DNA of 23,045 nucleotides from positions 1 through 23,045 of the forward strand of contig NZ_DATHMR010000050.1 of the NCBI RefSeq assembly GCF_035486915.1, written 5' to 3'. The DNA is from Dyella_B sp035486915. GTDB lineage: Bacteria; Pseudomonadota; Gammaproteobacteria; Xanthomonadales; Rhodanobacteraceae. Shown here piece after piece: positions 14,248-22,223 of this stretch (the first letter of the stretch is position 1; every line of letters begins with the position of its first letter). Under the pieces are notes generated by a model that searched no databases, had not been told where the DNA came from, and was given only the letters and a program-made list of their open reading frames with translations. A program made the position numbers and the translations under genes.

Positions 14248-14916
14248 ATGCCATATCAGGTGAACAAGGTCTATCCAAGCAAGACCGTTATGATCGTTGT
14301 CGACATGCAGAACGATTTCATTGCCGAAGACGCGAAGCTGCGCTCTCCGCAAGCTGCCGCGATGGTGCCGAAACTTGCCGCGACGCTGGAATTTTGTCGC
14401 GGAAAAGGCATCCGCGTTATCTATACAGCGCACGTGCACCGTCGCGATGGCTGCGACATGGGCCTATACGACGATCTTTACGCTGCGATCGCAGACCGAA
14501 CATGTCTGGTTGACGGAACATCAGGCGTTGAAATCTACAAGGATCTTGCACCGGCGGCTGGCGAACACGTTATCAAGAAACATCGCTATAGCGCGTTCTT
14601 TGGCACCGATCTCGACATAATCCTGCGCGAATGGGGCATCACGACCGTGGTCGTGTCGGGAACCACCACCGAGAACTGCTGCCACGCGACTGCGCGCGAT
14701 GCGATGTTCCGCAACTACGGCGTTGTGTTCCTTTCCGATGCGACCGGGACATTCGACTATCCCGATATCGGTCAGGGCGCCATGTCGGCCTCCGATGTTC
14801 ATAGAGCGACACTGACAATCCTTGGATTTTCGACCGCCCATGTCATGACCGTCGAGGATTTCAAGGCGCGCGTTACCAATGCCGCAGCTCATGCCTCAGC
14901 AACAAAGGTCGCATAG
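14248..14916 (+). CDS. Isochorismatase-family cysteine hydrolase
   Basis: 222 residues, isochorismatase-like fold. The Asp-Lys-Cys triad is visible: Asp19 in IVVDMQNDF, Lys111 in IKKHRYSAF, and Cys144 in TTTENCCHATARDA. A second cysteine (145) follows it directly. The cis-peptide region VSGTTTEN precedes the nucleophile. Members of this family hydrolyse amides or ureides (nicotinamide, N-carbamoyl compounds, biuret, ureidoacrylate) or enol ethers; the true isochorismatase role is not implied. AAGAGGAAGGGA gives a strong ribosome-binding site before ATG 14248. It is a single-gene unit with its own probable operators, downstream of catR but separated by 263 bases. Substrate unknown. Confidence 0.85.
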   Translation: MPYQVNKVYPSKTVMIVVDMQNDFIAEDAKLRSPQAAAMVPKLAATLEFCRGKGIRVIYTAHVHRRDGCDMGLYDDLYAAIADRTCLVDGTSGVEIYKDLAPAAGEHVIKKHRYSAFFGTDLDIILREWGITTVVVSGTTTENCCHATARDAMFRNYGVVFLSDATGTFDYPDIGQGAMSASDVHRATLTILGFSTAHVMTVEDFKARVTNAAAHASATKVA

Positions 14917-14960
14917 CCGCTCAACGACCTTACTCAACGGCCTTAAATGCGTCAGACATG

Positions 14961-14992
14961 AAAAAGGGCGGAGATCGGAGATCTCCACCCTT
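14961..14992 (-). terminator. Intrinsic terminator of ssb
   Basis: On the minus strand, a 13-bp stem (14964-14976 with 14980-14992, one C/A mismatch) with a 3-nt loop is followed by TTTTT (complement of 14961-14965). It begins 22 bases after the ssb stop. It may also slow readthrough from the convergent hydrolase gene, but that side lacks a T-run. Confidence 0.8.
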
Positions 14993-15014
14993 AGTCGTAG
15001 CGATGGCGTCGCGC

Positions 15015-15524
15015 TTAGAACGGAATATCGTCATCGTCGAAATTGTTGTTGCTTTCCACTGGCGGCGCTGACTGGCGCTGCGGTGCGTTGCTGAAATCGC
15101 CACCACCCTGACGAGCGCCGCCGCCTTGGGGGCGTTCGCGATAACCACCACTGCTGCCGGCACCGGTGCCACCGCCGCCCTCGGCACCGCCGCCGCCCAG
15201 CATTTGCAGGTCACTAGCGATGATGTCGGTGGAGTAGCGCTCGATGCCGTCCTTGTCGGTGTATTTATCGGTGCGCAGGGAGCCTTCGATGTAAACCTGA
15301 CGGCCCTTCTTGAGGTACTCGCCGGCGATCTCCGCCAGGCGGCCGAAAAGTTTCACACGATGCCATTCGGTGCGCTCCTGCTTCTGGCCGCTTTGCTTGT
15401 CGGTCCATTGCTCGGAGGTAGCGATACGCAGGCTGGCGATGGCAGTGCCGCCGCCGGTGTAGCGGACTTCCGGGTCCGCGCCGAGGTTTCCAACCAGGAT
15501 GACTTTATTGATGCCACGTGCCAT
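15015..15524 (-). CDS. ssb: Single-stranded DNA-binding protein
   Basis: 169 residues. The OB-fold domain (residues 1-110) starts MARGINKVILVGNLGADPE and contains TEWHRVKLFGRLAEIAGEYL and KGRQVYIEGSLRT. A glycine-rich linker (about 110-150) leads to the acidic tip DDDDIPF that recruits replication and repair partners. It coats single-stranded DNA as a tetramer. I chose ATG 15524, with GAGG upstream, over an extended frame to 15575 because MARGINK is the universal SSB start. It is divergent from the polyprenyl synthase gene. Confidence 0.97.
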   Translation of the reverse strand: MARGINKVILVGNLGADPEVRYTGGGTAIASLRIATSEQWTDKQSGQKQERTEWHRVKLFGRLAEIAGEYLKKGRQVYIEGSLRTDKYTDKDGIERYSTDIIASDLQMLGGGGAEGGGGTGAGSSGGYRERPQGGGARQGGGDFSNAPQRQSAPPVESNNNFDDDDIPF

Positions 15525-15683
15525 GAAATAACCTCGAGCGGTACGGTGTAACGGTATGAATTGGCATCGTAACATAGGGTTTCGAGGCCGCTACCGGGAA
15601 CCGCCCCGTCATTCTGCCGTCCCTAACCACCCTCAATGGGGTAAAAATCCGGGGGCGGTCACACGGGATACGGCCGGCGCCTC

Positions 15684-15689
15684 TATAAT
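15684..15689 (+). promoter_or_regulatory. -10 box (TATAAT) directly before ispB
   Basis: A perfect TATAAT ends 9 bases before the ispB ATG at 15699. Transcription would normally start about 6-8 bases after the box, at 15695-15697, so the mRNA would be leaderless or nearly so. No clear -35 match lies 16-19 bases upstream. Confidence 0.55.
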
Positions 15690-15698
15690 CTGGAACCT

Positions 15699-16721
15699 AT
15701 GTCCAGCACCCGCCTCATGAACTCCTCCGTTCTCCAGACCATCGAACCCGTAGGCGACTTTGCGAGCGTGCGTGCGCTGGCCGAAGGCGACATGCAACGG
15801 ATCGATGCCCTGATCCGGCAACGGCTGGCCTCCGACGTGGTGCTGATCAACCAGATTGCCGATCACATCATCGCTAGCGGCGGCAAGCGGCTGCGCCCGA
15901 TGCTGCACGCACTGGCCGCCGGCGCGGCGGGATACAACGGCGACAAGCACATCAAGCTGGCAACAGTCATCGAGTTCATTCACACGTCCACGCTGTTGCA
16001 CGACGACGTGGTGGACGAATCGGATCTGCGCCGCGGCCGCAAGACGGCCAACGCATTGTGGGGAAATGCCGCCAGTGTCCTAGTCGGCGATTTCCTCTAC
16101 TCGCGCTCGTTCCAGCTGATGGTGGAACTGGACGACATGCGCATCATGCGCATCCTCGCCGACACCACCAATACGATTGCCGAAGGCGAAGTGCTGCAGC
16201 TGCTCAATATCGGCAATGCCGATGTGGACGAAGCGGCGTATCTGGCCGTGATCGAGCGCAAGACCGCCGTGCTGTTTGCCGCGGCCACGCAATTGGGCGG
16301 TTTGCTGGGCGGCCTGTCGGAATCGCAGGTGATGGCACTGCGCCATTACGGCATGCAGCTGGGCTATGCGTTCCAGATTGCCGACGATCTGCTCGATTAC
16401 GTCAGCGATTCGCGCACGCTGGGCAAGAACATCGGCGACGATCTGGCCGAAGGCAAGCCCACGTTACCGTTGATCTATGCGATGCAACGCGTGGGCAGCG
16501 AGCAGGCACGCGAAATGCGTCATGCGATCGAGCACGGCGGCCTGGATTCACTCGACCACATATTGAAAGCGATTCACGACTCCGGCGCCATCGAGCGCAC
16601 GCGTGAATGCGCCATGCGCCATGCGCGTGCTGCACGTGAAGCGCTTGCGTCGTTGCCGGCATCATCGTATCGCGATGCGCTGGCGACACTCGCCGATTAT
16701 TCGGTGCAGCGCACGTTCTGA
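15699..16721 (+). CDS. ispB: Polyprenyl (octaprenyl) diphosphate synthase
   Basis: 340 residues, trans-isoprenyl diphosphate synthase. It builds the long prenyl side chain for ubiquinone from FPP and IPP. GGKRLRP (61-67) binds IPP. The first aspartate-rich motif is Asp102-Asp103-x2-Asp106 (LLHDDVVDESD) and the second is Asp229-Asp230-x2-Asp233 (QIADDLLDY). Chain length (probably C40) is inferred from family, not seen. ATG 15699 has no ribosome-binding site and sits just after TATAAT. The next in-frame ATG, at 15717, also lacks one. Ubiquinone monooxygenase genes lie nearby on the opposite strand. Confidence 0.9.
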   Translation: MSSTRLMNSSVLQTIEPVGDFASVRALAEGDMQRIDALIRQRLASDVVLINQIADHIIASGGKRLRPMLHALAAGAAGYNGDKHIKLATVIEFIHTSTLLHDDVVDESDLRRGRKTANALWGNAASVLVGDFLYSRSFQLMVELDDMRIMRILADTTNTIAEGEVLQLLNIGNADVDEAAYLAVIERKTAVLFAAATQLGGLLGGLSESQVMALRHYGMQLGYAFQIADDLLDYVSDSRTLGKNIGDDLAEGKPTLPLIYAMQRVGSEQAREMRHAIEHGGLDSLDHILKAIHDSGAIERTRECAMRHARAAREALASLPASSYRDALATLADYSVQRTF

Positions 16722-16733
16722 CTTGGCGGCACC

Positions 16734-16751
16734 CTCCCCCGTTCGGGGGAG
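16734..16751. terminator. GC-rich hairpin between convergent genes
   Basis: CTCCCCCG (16734-16741) and CGGGGGAG (16744-16751) form an 8-bp perfect dyad (7 bp if a 4-nt GTTC loop is allowed). It lies between the ispB stop (16721) and the stop of the dienelactone-hydrolase-family gene (16770). There is no T-run. It is of the same type as the hairpin at 173-196. Confidence 0.5.
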
Positions 16752-16769
16752 AGCATCATCCAGCAGGAA

Positions 16770-17564
16770 TTACGGCGCGCCGCTGAAGGCAGCGTTGAGC
16801 CAGTCGTGCATCAATCGATAGCTACGCGCCGCGGCGCGTGGATCGTACTTGCAGCCCGGCGAATTTTCCTCGGTCTCGGTGAAGCAATGCACCGCGTTGC
16901 CGATGACCAGAAACTCCCAGTCAGCCGACCCGCCACGCATTTCATCCATGAACTTGTCGGCGTCGGGCATGGTGCCTTTGTCATCCGCGCCGTTCATCGC
17001 CAACACGCGTGCCTTGATGTTCTTCGCCAGCGCGGGATTATCGGTCGTCAAGCCGCCGTGGAAGGACACCACCGCCGCGACATCTGCACCGCTGCGTGCG
17101 AGATCCAGCACGGTGGTACCGCCGAAGCAAAATCCGATGGCTGCCAGTTTGGTGAGGTCAATGGGCGCGGTGCCGGCCTGCGCTTTCAGTTGCGTGAGCG
17201 CTTCGTTGATGCGCTTGCGCATCAGCGTGCGATCGGCATAAAGCGGTTTGGTGGCCGCCTTCGCCTGATCCGCATTACCCGGGGCAGGACGCACGTTTTC
17301 CCCATACATATCGGTGAGCAGGATGACGTAATTCTTGCCAGCGATCATGTCCGCCTTCTTGACCGCCGTGTCGGTGATGCCATACCAGTTCGGCACCATG
17401 ACCAAGCCGGGACGTTTGGCGCTGCTCGCATCGTCATAGACCAGCACGCTTTTGAAGTGTGTGCCGTCGAGCGTCCATTCCACGGGGCGGTGCACCATTT
17501 TTGCCTGTGCGGTGAAACTCAGAGCAGCCAGTAATGCGAGACAGCACAATCGAATGAAACGCAT
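16770..17564 (-). CDS. Exported dienelactone-hydrolase-family protein
   Basis: 264 residues. A signal peptide is likely (MRFIRLCCLALLAALSFTAQA, cleavage after about residue 21), so the protein probably acts in the periplasm. The DLH-type triad is Cys146 in IGFCFGG, Asp194/195 in NGADDKG, and His226 in NAVHCF. YGITDTAVKKADMIAG and LLTDMYGE are family features. I chose ATG 17564, with AAGGGA upstream and a proper signal sequence, over a TTG overlapping the previous stop. It follows the UbiI-like gene by 23 bases on the same strand. It is probably not the DLH of chlorocatechol degradation, because it is exported and away from the cat genes. Substrate unknown. Confidence 0.82.
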   Translation of the reverse strand: MRFIRLCCLALLAALSFTAQAKMVHRPVEWTLDGTHFKSVLVYDDASSAKRPGLVMVPNWYGITDTAVKKADMIAGKNYVILLTDMYGENVRPAPGNADQAKAATKPLYADRTLMRKRINEALTQLKAQAGTAPIDLTKLAAIGFCFGGTTVLDLARSGADVAAVVSFHGGLTTDNPALAKNIKARVLAMNGADDKGTMPDADKFMDEMRGGSADWEFLVIGNAVHCFTETEENSPGCKYDPRAAARSYRLMHDWLNAAFSGAP

Positions 17565-17587
17565 GAGGTGATTTCCCTTTGGAAGTA

Positions 17588-18793
17588 TCAAAAGCCGGCG
17601 GCGTGCGCAGCGATACGCCGTTTTAGAGGTGTAAGTCGATCCAGCAACCGTACGCCTATGCCCCGCGCCGTCACGAATGGCAGCGATTGCCAGGCGTAGA
17701 TGCGTGAAAGTGCATCGAAACCGTAGGCGTCGATTGTGTCCTCGCTGCGACGACGGCGCGCATAACGACGAAGGACGTGCGTAGCGGCAAAGTCGCGGCC
17801 CTCGCCGCGAGCCGCCGACAGGGTGTCGCGCAGCTCAACGACATCGCGCAAGCCAAGATTGACGCCCTGCCCCGCCAGCGGATGCACGGTATGTGCGGCG
17901 TCGCCGAGCAGCACGAAGCGTTCGGCGTGATAAGCGCCAGCCAATTGCAGTTTCAGAGGAAAGGCGGCGCGTGGCGTAGTGGCCGTGATTGGGCCTAAAC
18001 GGAAGTCCGAAGCGATGCCCAGCTCGTTGCGGAACGCCTCGTCATCCAACGCTTGCACGCGTCGGGCCTCGGCTTCCGGCAACGACCACACGACGGAGCT
18101 GCGTCCGTCGGCCAGCGGCAACAGCGCCAGCGGTCCGGTGGGCAAAAAGCGTTGCCACGCGGTGCGCTCGTGCACACGTTCGGTGGTGACATGCGCAACA
18201 ACTGCGCGTTGTGCGTAGTCACGACCATGCGTGTCGATGCCAGCACGTTCGCGCAACGGCGAACCTGCGCCGTCCGCTGCAACCAGCAAACGCACCGACA
18301 GGCTTTCGCCATCGGCAAGCTCCAGCACGATGCGATCCGCACGCGTCTCGAAATTCTTCACCGTTGCCGGGCAAAGCCGCCGCACGCCGGCCGCTTCCAG
18401 CGATTGCCACAACGTCCATTGCACAAGATTGTTTTCAACGATGTAACCGAGTGAATCGCGACCTTCATCGGTAGCATCGAAGTGGATCGCCGCGCCGTTT
18501 TCGGCATCCCAGACATGCATGTGTGAATAGGAGCATGCGCGTGCGTCGCGTATGGATGGCCAAACGCCAAGGTCGTCAAGCAATGCGATGGAGGACGGCG
18601 CCAGACCCACGACGCGCAAGTCCACGTCATCGTCGGCGCTCCACGGCGTGGGAGCGCGCGCTTCGAGCAGGGCTGTACTGAAACCTGCGCGACTTAGCGC
18701 CAGCGCCGCCGCTGCGCCCACCATGCCGCCACCGACGACCGCAATGTCCAGCGCCGGTGTTCGACGATGGCCGGTTTTCAACGTTGTCGTCAT
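17588..18793 (-). CDS. UbiH/UbiF/VisC-family FAD monooxygenase (UbiI-like)
   Basis: 401 residues, flavoprotein aromatic hydroxylase of the ubiquinone pathway. The ADP-binding motif is VVGGGMVGAAAALAL (residues 19-33). VDLRVVGLAPSSIALLDDLGVW resembles UbiI. The DG motif is LLVAADGAGSPLRE and the flavin motif is LGDAAHTVHPLAGQGVNLGLRD. It probably hydroxylates C5 (UbiI) or C6 (UbiF) of the prenylated ring; the sequence alone does not fix which. The ATG overlaps the ubiH stop (ATGA), so the two hydroxylases are probably made together. Confidence 0.85.
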   Translation of the reverse strand: MTTTLKTGHRRTPALDIAVVGGGMVGAAAALALSRAGFSTALLEARAPTPWSADDDVDLRVVGLAPSSIALLDDLGVWPSIRDARACSYSHMHVWDAENGAAIHFDATDEGRDSLGYIVENNLVQWTLWQSLEAAGVRRLCPATVKNFETRADRIVLELADGESLSVRLLVAADGAGSPLRERAGIDTHGRDYAQRAVVAHVTTERVHERTAWQRFLPTGPLALLPLADGRSSVVWSLPEAEARRVQALDDEAFRNELGIASDFRLGPITATTPRAAFPLKLQLAGAYHAERFVLLGDAAHTVHPLAGQGVNLGLRDVVELRDTLSAARGEGRDFAATHVLRRYARRRRSEDTIDAYGFDALSRIYAWQSLPFVTARGIGVRLLDRLTPLKRRIAAHAAGF

Positions 18794-20016
18794 GGAAGGC
18801 GCTCCAATACGGCGCGCGGCGGTTCGCCGCGAAAACCCATACCGCGCCGGGCTAGCGCCTGTTGCAGCGGCGGCACGCGGTCATAGGCCAACAGCGCAAG
18901 CGAACGGAACGGCGCCATCCAGGGCTGCGGCATGCAGGCGAAGCGCACGAGATCGTGACTCATCGCCATGGTGCCTTCGCGATCGGGAGCGCGGCGTTCG
19001 GCATAGCGCGTCAGCAGGTCGGAGGCTCCGGGATCTTTCGCATCTGCAATCAACTCCGCCAGTGTCAAGGCATCGCGCAGTCCAAGGTTGAAGCCTTGGG
19101 CGCCGATCGGATGCACCGTTTGCGCGGCGTTACCGACAAGCACCGCACGCGACGCTGTAAGGCTGCGCGCCGCTACGCGCCGAATGGCATAAGGATGGCG
19201 CTTCCCGGGTCGTGTCAAACGTCCCAGTCGCCAGCCGAAGCGCTGCTGGGCCAACGCGATGAAATCCGCATCGCCGAGCGCGGCAACCTCGTCGGCCGAC
19301 TCCAATGGCACGGTAAGCACAAGGCCACAACGACGTTCCGCCAGCGGAAGCATGGCGATAGGGCCCTCGTCGGAGAAACGCTCCCACGCGCGGTTGGCCG
19401 GATCGCGTTCCGGTGTCACGGTGCATACGAAAAGCGTCTGTGCGTAGTCGTGGATGTCGACATCGATGCCTAGCTGTGCGCGCACGAAGGATTCAGTGCC
19501 ATCGGCGCCCACCAGCAACGCGGCATCGATGTGCTCGATACCGTCAGGCGTCTTGATCTGCGGCCGCCAGCCATCCTCGTGCTTCTCAAGGCCGACGAGG
19601 CTCGCCGGAGCCCTGCGCACCAGTTGCTTGTAGGTATCCAGACGACGCAACAGTCCTGTGCCCAGTTCGCGTGCCGGTAACGTCCAGCCGAGCGCATCGA
19701 CTCCATGACGTGCGGCATCCAGGCGGGCGCTTCCGAATTCACCGGCGCGGCTGACGTGGATATGCCGAATCGGGGTCGCCTGTGCTGCAACCAGCGGCCA
19801 GACGCCGATCGCGGTCAGCCCGTTGACGGTGGCGCGTGCCAGGGCGAGGTTGCGTTCGTCGTAGCTGGGTTGCGCGTCCGCGCGTGGTGCGGCGGCTTCC
19901 ACCAGCGTGACACGGCAACCGGCGGCGTCCAGTGCGATGGCGAGGCTGGCGCCGACTAAACCGCCGCCGACGATCAATACGTTGCCGTTGGCAGCGAAGG
20001 GAGATATCGGATTCAT
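18790..20016 (-). CDS. ubiH: 2-octaprenyl-6-methoxyphenol hydroxylase (UbiH)
   Basis: 408 residues from ATG 20016. FAD-dependent monooxygenase for ring hydroxylation (C1 in the E. coli scheme). The dinucleotide motif is LIVGGGLVGASLAIAL. The YDERNLALARATVNGL segment and the flavin motif VGNAAQTVHPIGAQGFNLGL, with Asn in place of the usual Asp after Gly, are typical of UbiH rather than UbiI/UbiF. The start is uncertain: ATGs at 20028 and 20091 are in frame, and none has a strong ribosome-binding site. I chose 20016 because only a short N-terminus precedes the FAD motif in the family. It is divergent from the BtuM-like gene. Confidence 0.88.
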   Translation of the reverse strand: MNPISPFAANGNVLIVGGGLVGASLAIALDAAGCRVTLVEAAAPRADAQPSYDERNLALARATVNGLTAIGVWPLVAAQATPIRHIHVSRAGEFGSARLDAARHGVDALGWTLPARELGTGLLRRLDTYKQLVRRAPASLVGLEKHEDGWRPQIKTPDGIEHIDAALLVGADGTESFVRAQLGIDVDIHDYAQTLFVCTVTPERDPANRAWERFSDEGPIAMLPLAERRCGLVLTVPLESADEVAALGDADFIALAQQRFGWRLGRLTRPGKRHPYAIRRVAARSLTASRAVLVGNAAQTVHPIGAQGFNLGLRDALTLAELIADAKDPGASDLLTRYAERRAPDREGTMAMSHDLVRFACMPQPWMAPFRSLALLAYDRVPPLQQALARRGMGFRGEPPRAVLERLP

Positions 20017-20118
20017 GGGCGGAATCATACGCGCTGACGCCGTGTTGTTCGTATCAAACGCGGGCATTGGGCTAAACTGGGCGTCTTCCATTGGCCGCCT
20101 ATCTTGACGGAGTTCTTC

Positions 20119-20718
20119 ATGGCTATGACTCAGACCCAGCGCCTAGGCATTTTCGCTGCGCTCGCCCTGGTGATGGCGGTCACCCGCATACACCTCTCCC
20201 TGCTTCATCACGATATTTGGGACGCATCGTGGGGTGTGTTCTTCCTGGCCGGCTTTTGGTTGCGCGGCACCGGCCGCTGGGCATTCCCTGTACTGATGGC
20301 CGAAGCGGTGCTGGTCGATTACCTGGTCATTACGCACATGGGTATCAGTTTCTGGAGCCACTACTGCGTCTCTGCCGGTTACTGGTTCCTGATTCCCGCT
20401 TACGGCGCACTGTGGCTGGGTGGCAGCTGGCTGGCCAAGCATCAGAACGGTCTACGCCTGTCGACGCTGGTACTGGCCGTGGTCGCGTTGCTGGTCAGCG
20501 AAAATCTTTGCTACCTGATTTCGAACGGCAGCTTCTACTGGCTGAGTGCGAACGTGCCGCAACCGAAGACGTTTGCGTCCTGGTTCGAGAATCTGGGCGA
20601 CTGGTATCTGCCGTTCCTGCAGACCACCGCGTTGTATGTCGGTCTGGGTGCAGTGCTGCATGTTTTGGCGGTGCAGCTTGCGCGCATCACGTCGCATAGC
20701 GGGCAGGCGCAGCACTGA
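20119..20718 (+). CDS. btuM: Probable vitamin B12 transporter, BtuM family
   Basis: 199 residues, about six membrane segments (roughly 9-28, 36-50, 54-75, 85-106, 114-133, 162-188). The size and the position directly before a cob(I)alamin adenosyltransferase gene match BtuM, a solitary ECF-type S-component for cobalamin. Cys83 (SHYCVSAGYWF) sits near where the characterised BtuM of Thiobacillus denitrificans has its cobalt-ligating, decyanating cysteine. ATG 20119 has ACGGAG six bases upstream; a TTG at 20104 is less likely. The GTG of the next gene follows two bases after this stop. Family assignment rests on size, topology, the cysteine and context, not on a search. No cobalamin riboswitch fits in the short upstream gap. 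Confidence 0.65.
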   Translation: MAMTQTQRLGIFAALALVMAVTRIHLSLLHHDIWDASWGVFFLAGFWLRGTGRWAFPVLMAEAVLVDYLVITHMGISFWSHYCVSAGYWFLIPAYGALWLGGSWLAKHQNGLRLSTLVLAVVALLVSENLCYLISNGSFYWLSANVPQPKTFASWFENLGDWYLPFLQTTALYVGLGAVLHVLAVQLARITSHSGQAQH

Positions 20719-20720
20719 TC

Positions 20721-21287
20721 GTGGGCAACCGGCTTTCCAAGATCTACACCCGTACCGGCGATGACGGCAGCACGGGTTTGGGCGACGGTTCGCGCGTTGC
20801 GAAAGACTCGGCACGGGTCGAGGCTTATGGCACCGTCGATGAACTCAACAGCACCATCGGCATGGTGCTGGCCTGCGACGGCGTTGACGAGGCCGTGCGT
20901 GAAACGCTGACCCAGGTCCAGCACGAGTTGTTCGATCTGGGCGGTGAGCTATGCATTCCCGGCATGGCGATGATCGACGACGCCGACATCGCGCGCCTGG
21001 AAGGCGTGCTCGATCAATTCAACGACCCCCTGCCGCCGCTGAAGGATTTCATTTTGCCGGGCGGCGGCATGGCGGCATCTTGCTGCCACGTCGCGCGCAC
21101 GGTGTGCCGCCGCGCCGAGCGCGAAGTGATTGCGCTGGGTCGCGTGGAATCGATCAGGCCGCAGGCGCAACGTTATTTGAATCGATTGTCCGATCTGCTT
21201 TTTGTGCTGTGCCGCGTCTTGGCGCGCAGCAGCGGCCATGGCGAAGTGCTGTGGCAACACGAGCGTCGCCGCAAACCTACCGCCTGA
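20721..21287 (+). CDS. Cob(I)alamin adenosyltransferase, PduO type
   Basis: 188 residues. It transfers the adenosyl group of ATP to cob(I)alamin to make coenzyme B12. The ATP-binding N-terminus is TRTGDDGSTGL (10-20). ARVEAYGTVDELN (31-43), RTVCRRAER (126-134) and YLNRLSDLLF (152-161) are the PduO-family signatures. The start is GTG 20721, because MGNRLSKIYTRTGDDG is the standard N-terminus; the GTG is two bases after the btuM stop, so translation is probably coupled. Together the two genes suggest uptake and activation of external B12. The symbol could be pduO/cobO-like; left blank because naming is inconsistent. Confidence 0.92.
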   Translation: MGNRLSKIYTRTGDDGSTGLGDGSRVAKDSARVEAYGTVDELNSTIGMVLACDGVDEAVRETLTQVQHELFDLGGELCIPGMAMIDDADIARLEGVLDQFNDPLPPLKDFILPGGGMAASCCHVARTVCRRAEREVIALGRVESIRPQAQRYLNRLSDLLFVLCRVLARSSGHGEVLWQHERRRKPTA

Positions 21288-21295
21288 GTTGACCG

Positions 21296-22219
21296 ATGCT
21301 GCAGCTGTATACCCACGCTGTTTGCCTGCAGCACGATCCGGGTCCGGGACACGCTGAATCGCCGGCACGCTTACGCGCGGTGCTGAAAGCGCTCGACCAG
21401 GATCGCTTTGCCGTTATCGATCGCGTGGAAGCCCCGCGCGCGACACGAGAGCAATTGTTGCGTGTCCATACTGCCGATCACGTCGACCGGATTCTGTCCA
21501 TCACACCTGCTGACGAAACGGTCCGACTAGACGAGGACACGCTGATGTCGCCCGCGTCGGCGCAAGCGGGGCTGCGCGCCGCTGGCGCGCTGGTTGCTGC
21601 GGTGGACGCGGTGATGAAGGGCTCGGCAAATCGCGCATTCTGCGCAGTGCGGCCGCCCGGTCATCACGCCACATCCGATACCGCGATGGGCTTCTGCCTC
21701 TTCAACAATGTTGCGGTGGCTGCAGCGCATGCCCTGGCAGCACACGGACTGAAGCGCGTCGCCATCGCGGATTTCGATGTTCATCACGGCAACGGCACGC
21801 AGGACATCTTCGAGCGCGAACCGCGCGTCCTGTTTCTGTCCAGCCATCAGTCTCCGCTTTATCCGGGAACGGGCCGCGCGGAGGAAAAAGGTGTGGGCAA
21901 CATTATCAATGCACCGCTGTCGGCGGGCGATGGTTCTTACGAATTTCGCGAATTGTGGGATGGCGTCCTGCTGCCGCGATTACATGCGTTCAAACCGCAG
22001 TTGCTGTTGATCTCTGCAGGTTTCGACGCCCATCGCAACGATCCGCTGGCCGACATTCGTTTGCAGACCGAAGACTATGCGTGGATTACCGAACGCTTGG
22101 TGGACGTCGCAAGGACACACGCCGACGGACGCGTGGTCTCCACGCTGGAAGGCGGTTACGACCTGACGGCGCTGGCAGCCAGCGCCAGCGCTCACGTCGC
22201 GGCGTTGCTGGAAGACTGA
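21296..22219 (+). CDS. Histone-deacetylase-fold (acetylpolyamine amidohydrolase) family protein
   Basis: 307 residues, arginase/deacetylase fold zinc hydrolase. The N-terminal DPGPGHAESPARL and RPPGHHATSDTAMGFCLFNN (His123-His124 charge relay) are family hallmarks. Zinc ligands are Asp161 and His163 (ADFDVHHGNGT) and Asp244 (SAGFDAHRNDPL). A tyrosine in EGGYDL near the C-terminus fits the transition-state residue. The bacterial class II-like members deacetylate small acetyl-amines or proteins; substrate here is unknown. It begins 8 bases after the adenosyltransferase stop on the same strand. It ends four bases from the convergent msrB stop. Confidence 0.9.
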   Translation: MLQLYTHAVCLQHDPGPGHAESPARLRAVLKALDQDRFAVIDRVEAPRATREQLLRVHTADHVDRILSITPADETVRLDEDTLMSPASAQAGLRAAGALVAAVDAVMKGSANRAFCAVRPPGHHATSDTAMGFCLFNNVAVAAAHALAAHGLKRVAIADFDVHHGNGTQDIFEREPRVLFLSSHQSPLYPGTGRAEEKGVGNIINAPLSAGDGSYEFRELWDGVLLPRLHAFKPQLLLISAGFDAHRNDPLADIRLQTEDYAWITERLVDVARTHADGRVVSTLEGGYDLTALAASASAHVAALLED

Positions 22220-22223
22220 CGCG

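Noticed and set aside
14248..14916. Assigning the cysteine hydrolase as a true isochorismatase or as part of the benzoate pathway
   Set aside because: There are no siderophore or salicylate genes nearby, it has its own upstream repeats, and the family covers many amide substrates; no specific function can be supported.
15600..15659. Dyad ACCGCCCC / GGGGCGGT upstream of ispB
   Set aside because: The arms are 44 bases apart in a G+C-rich gap and no other sign of an operator is present; chance is a sufficient explanation.
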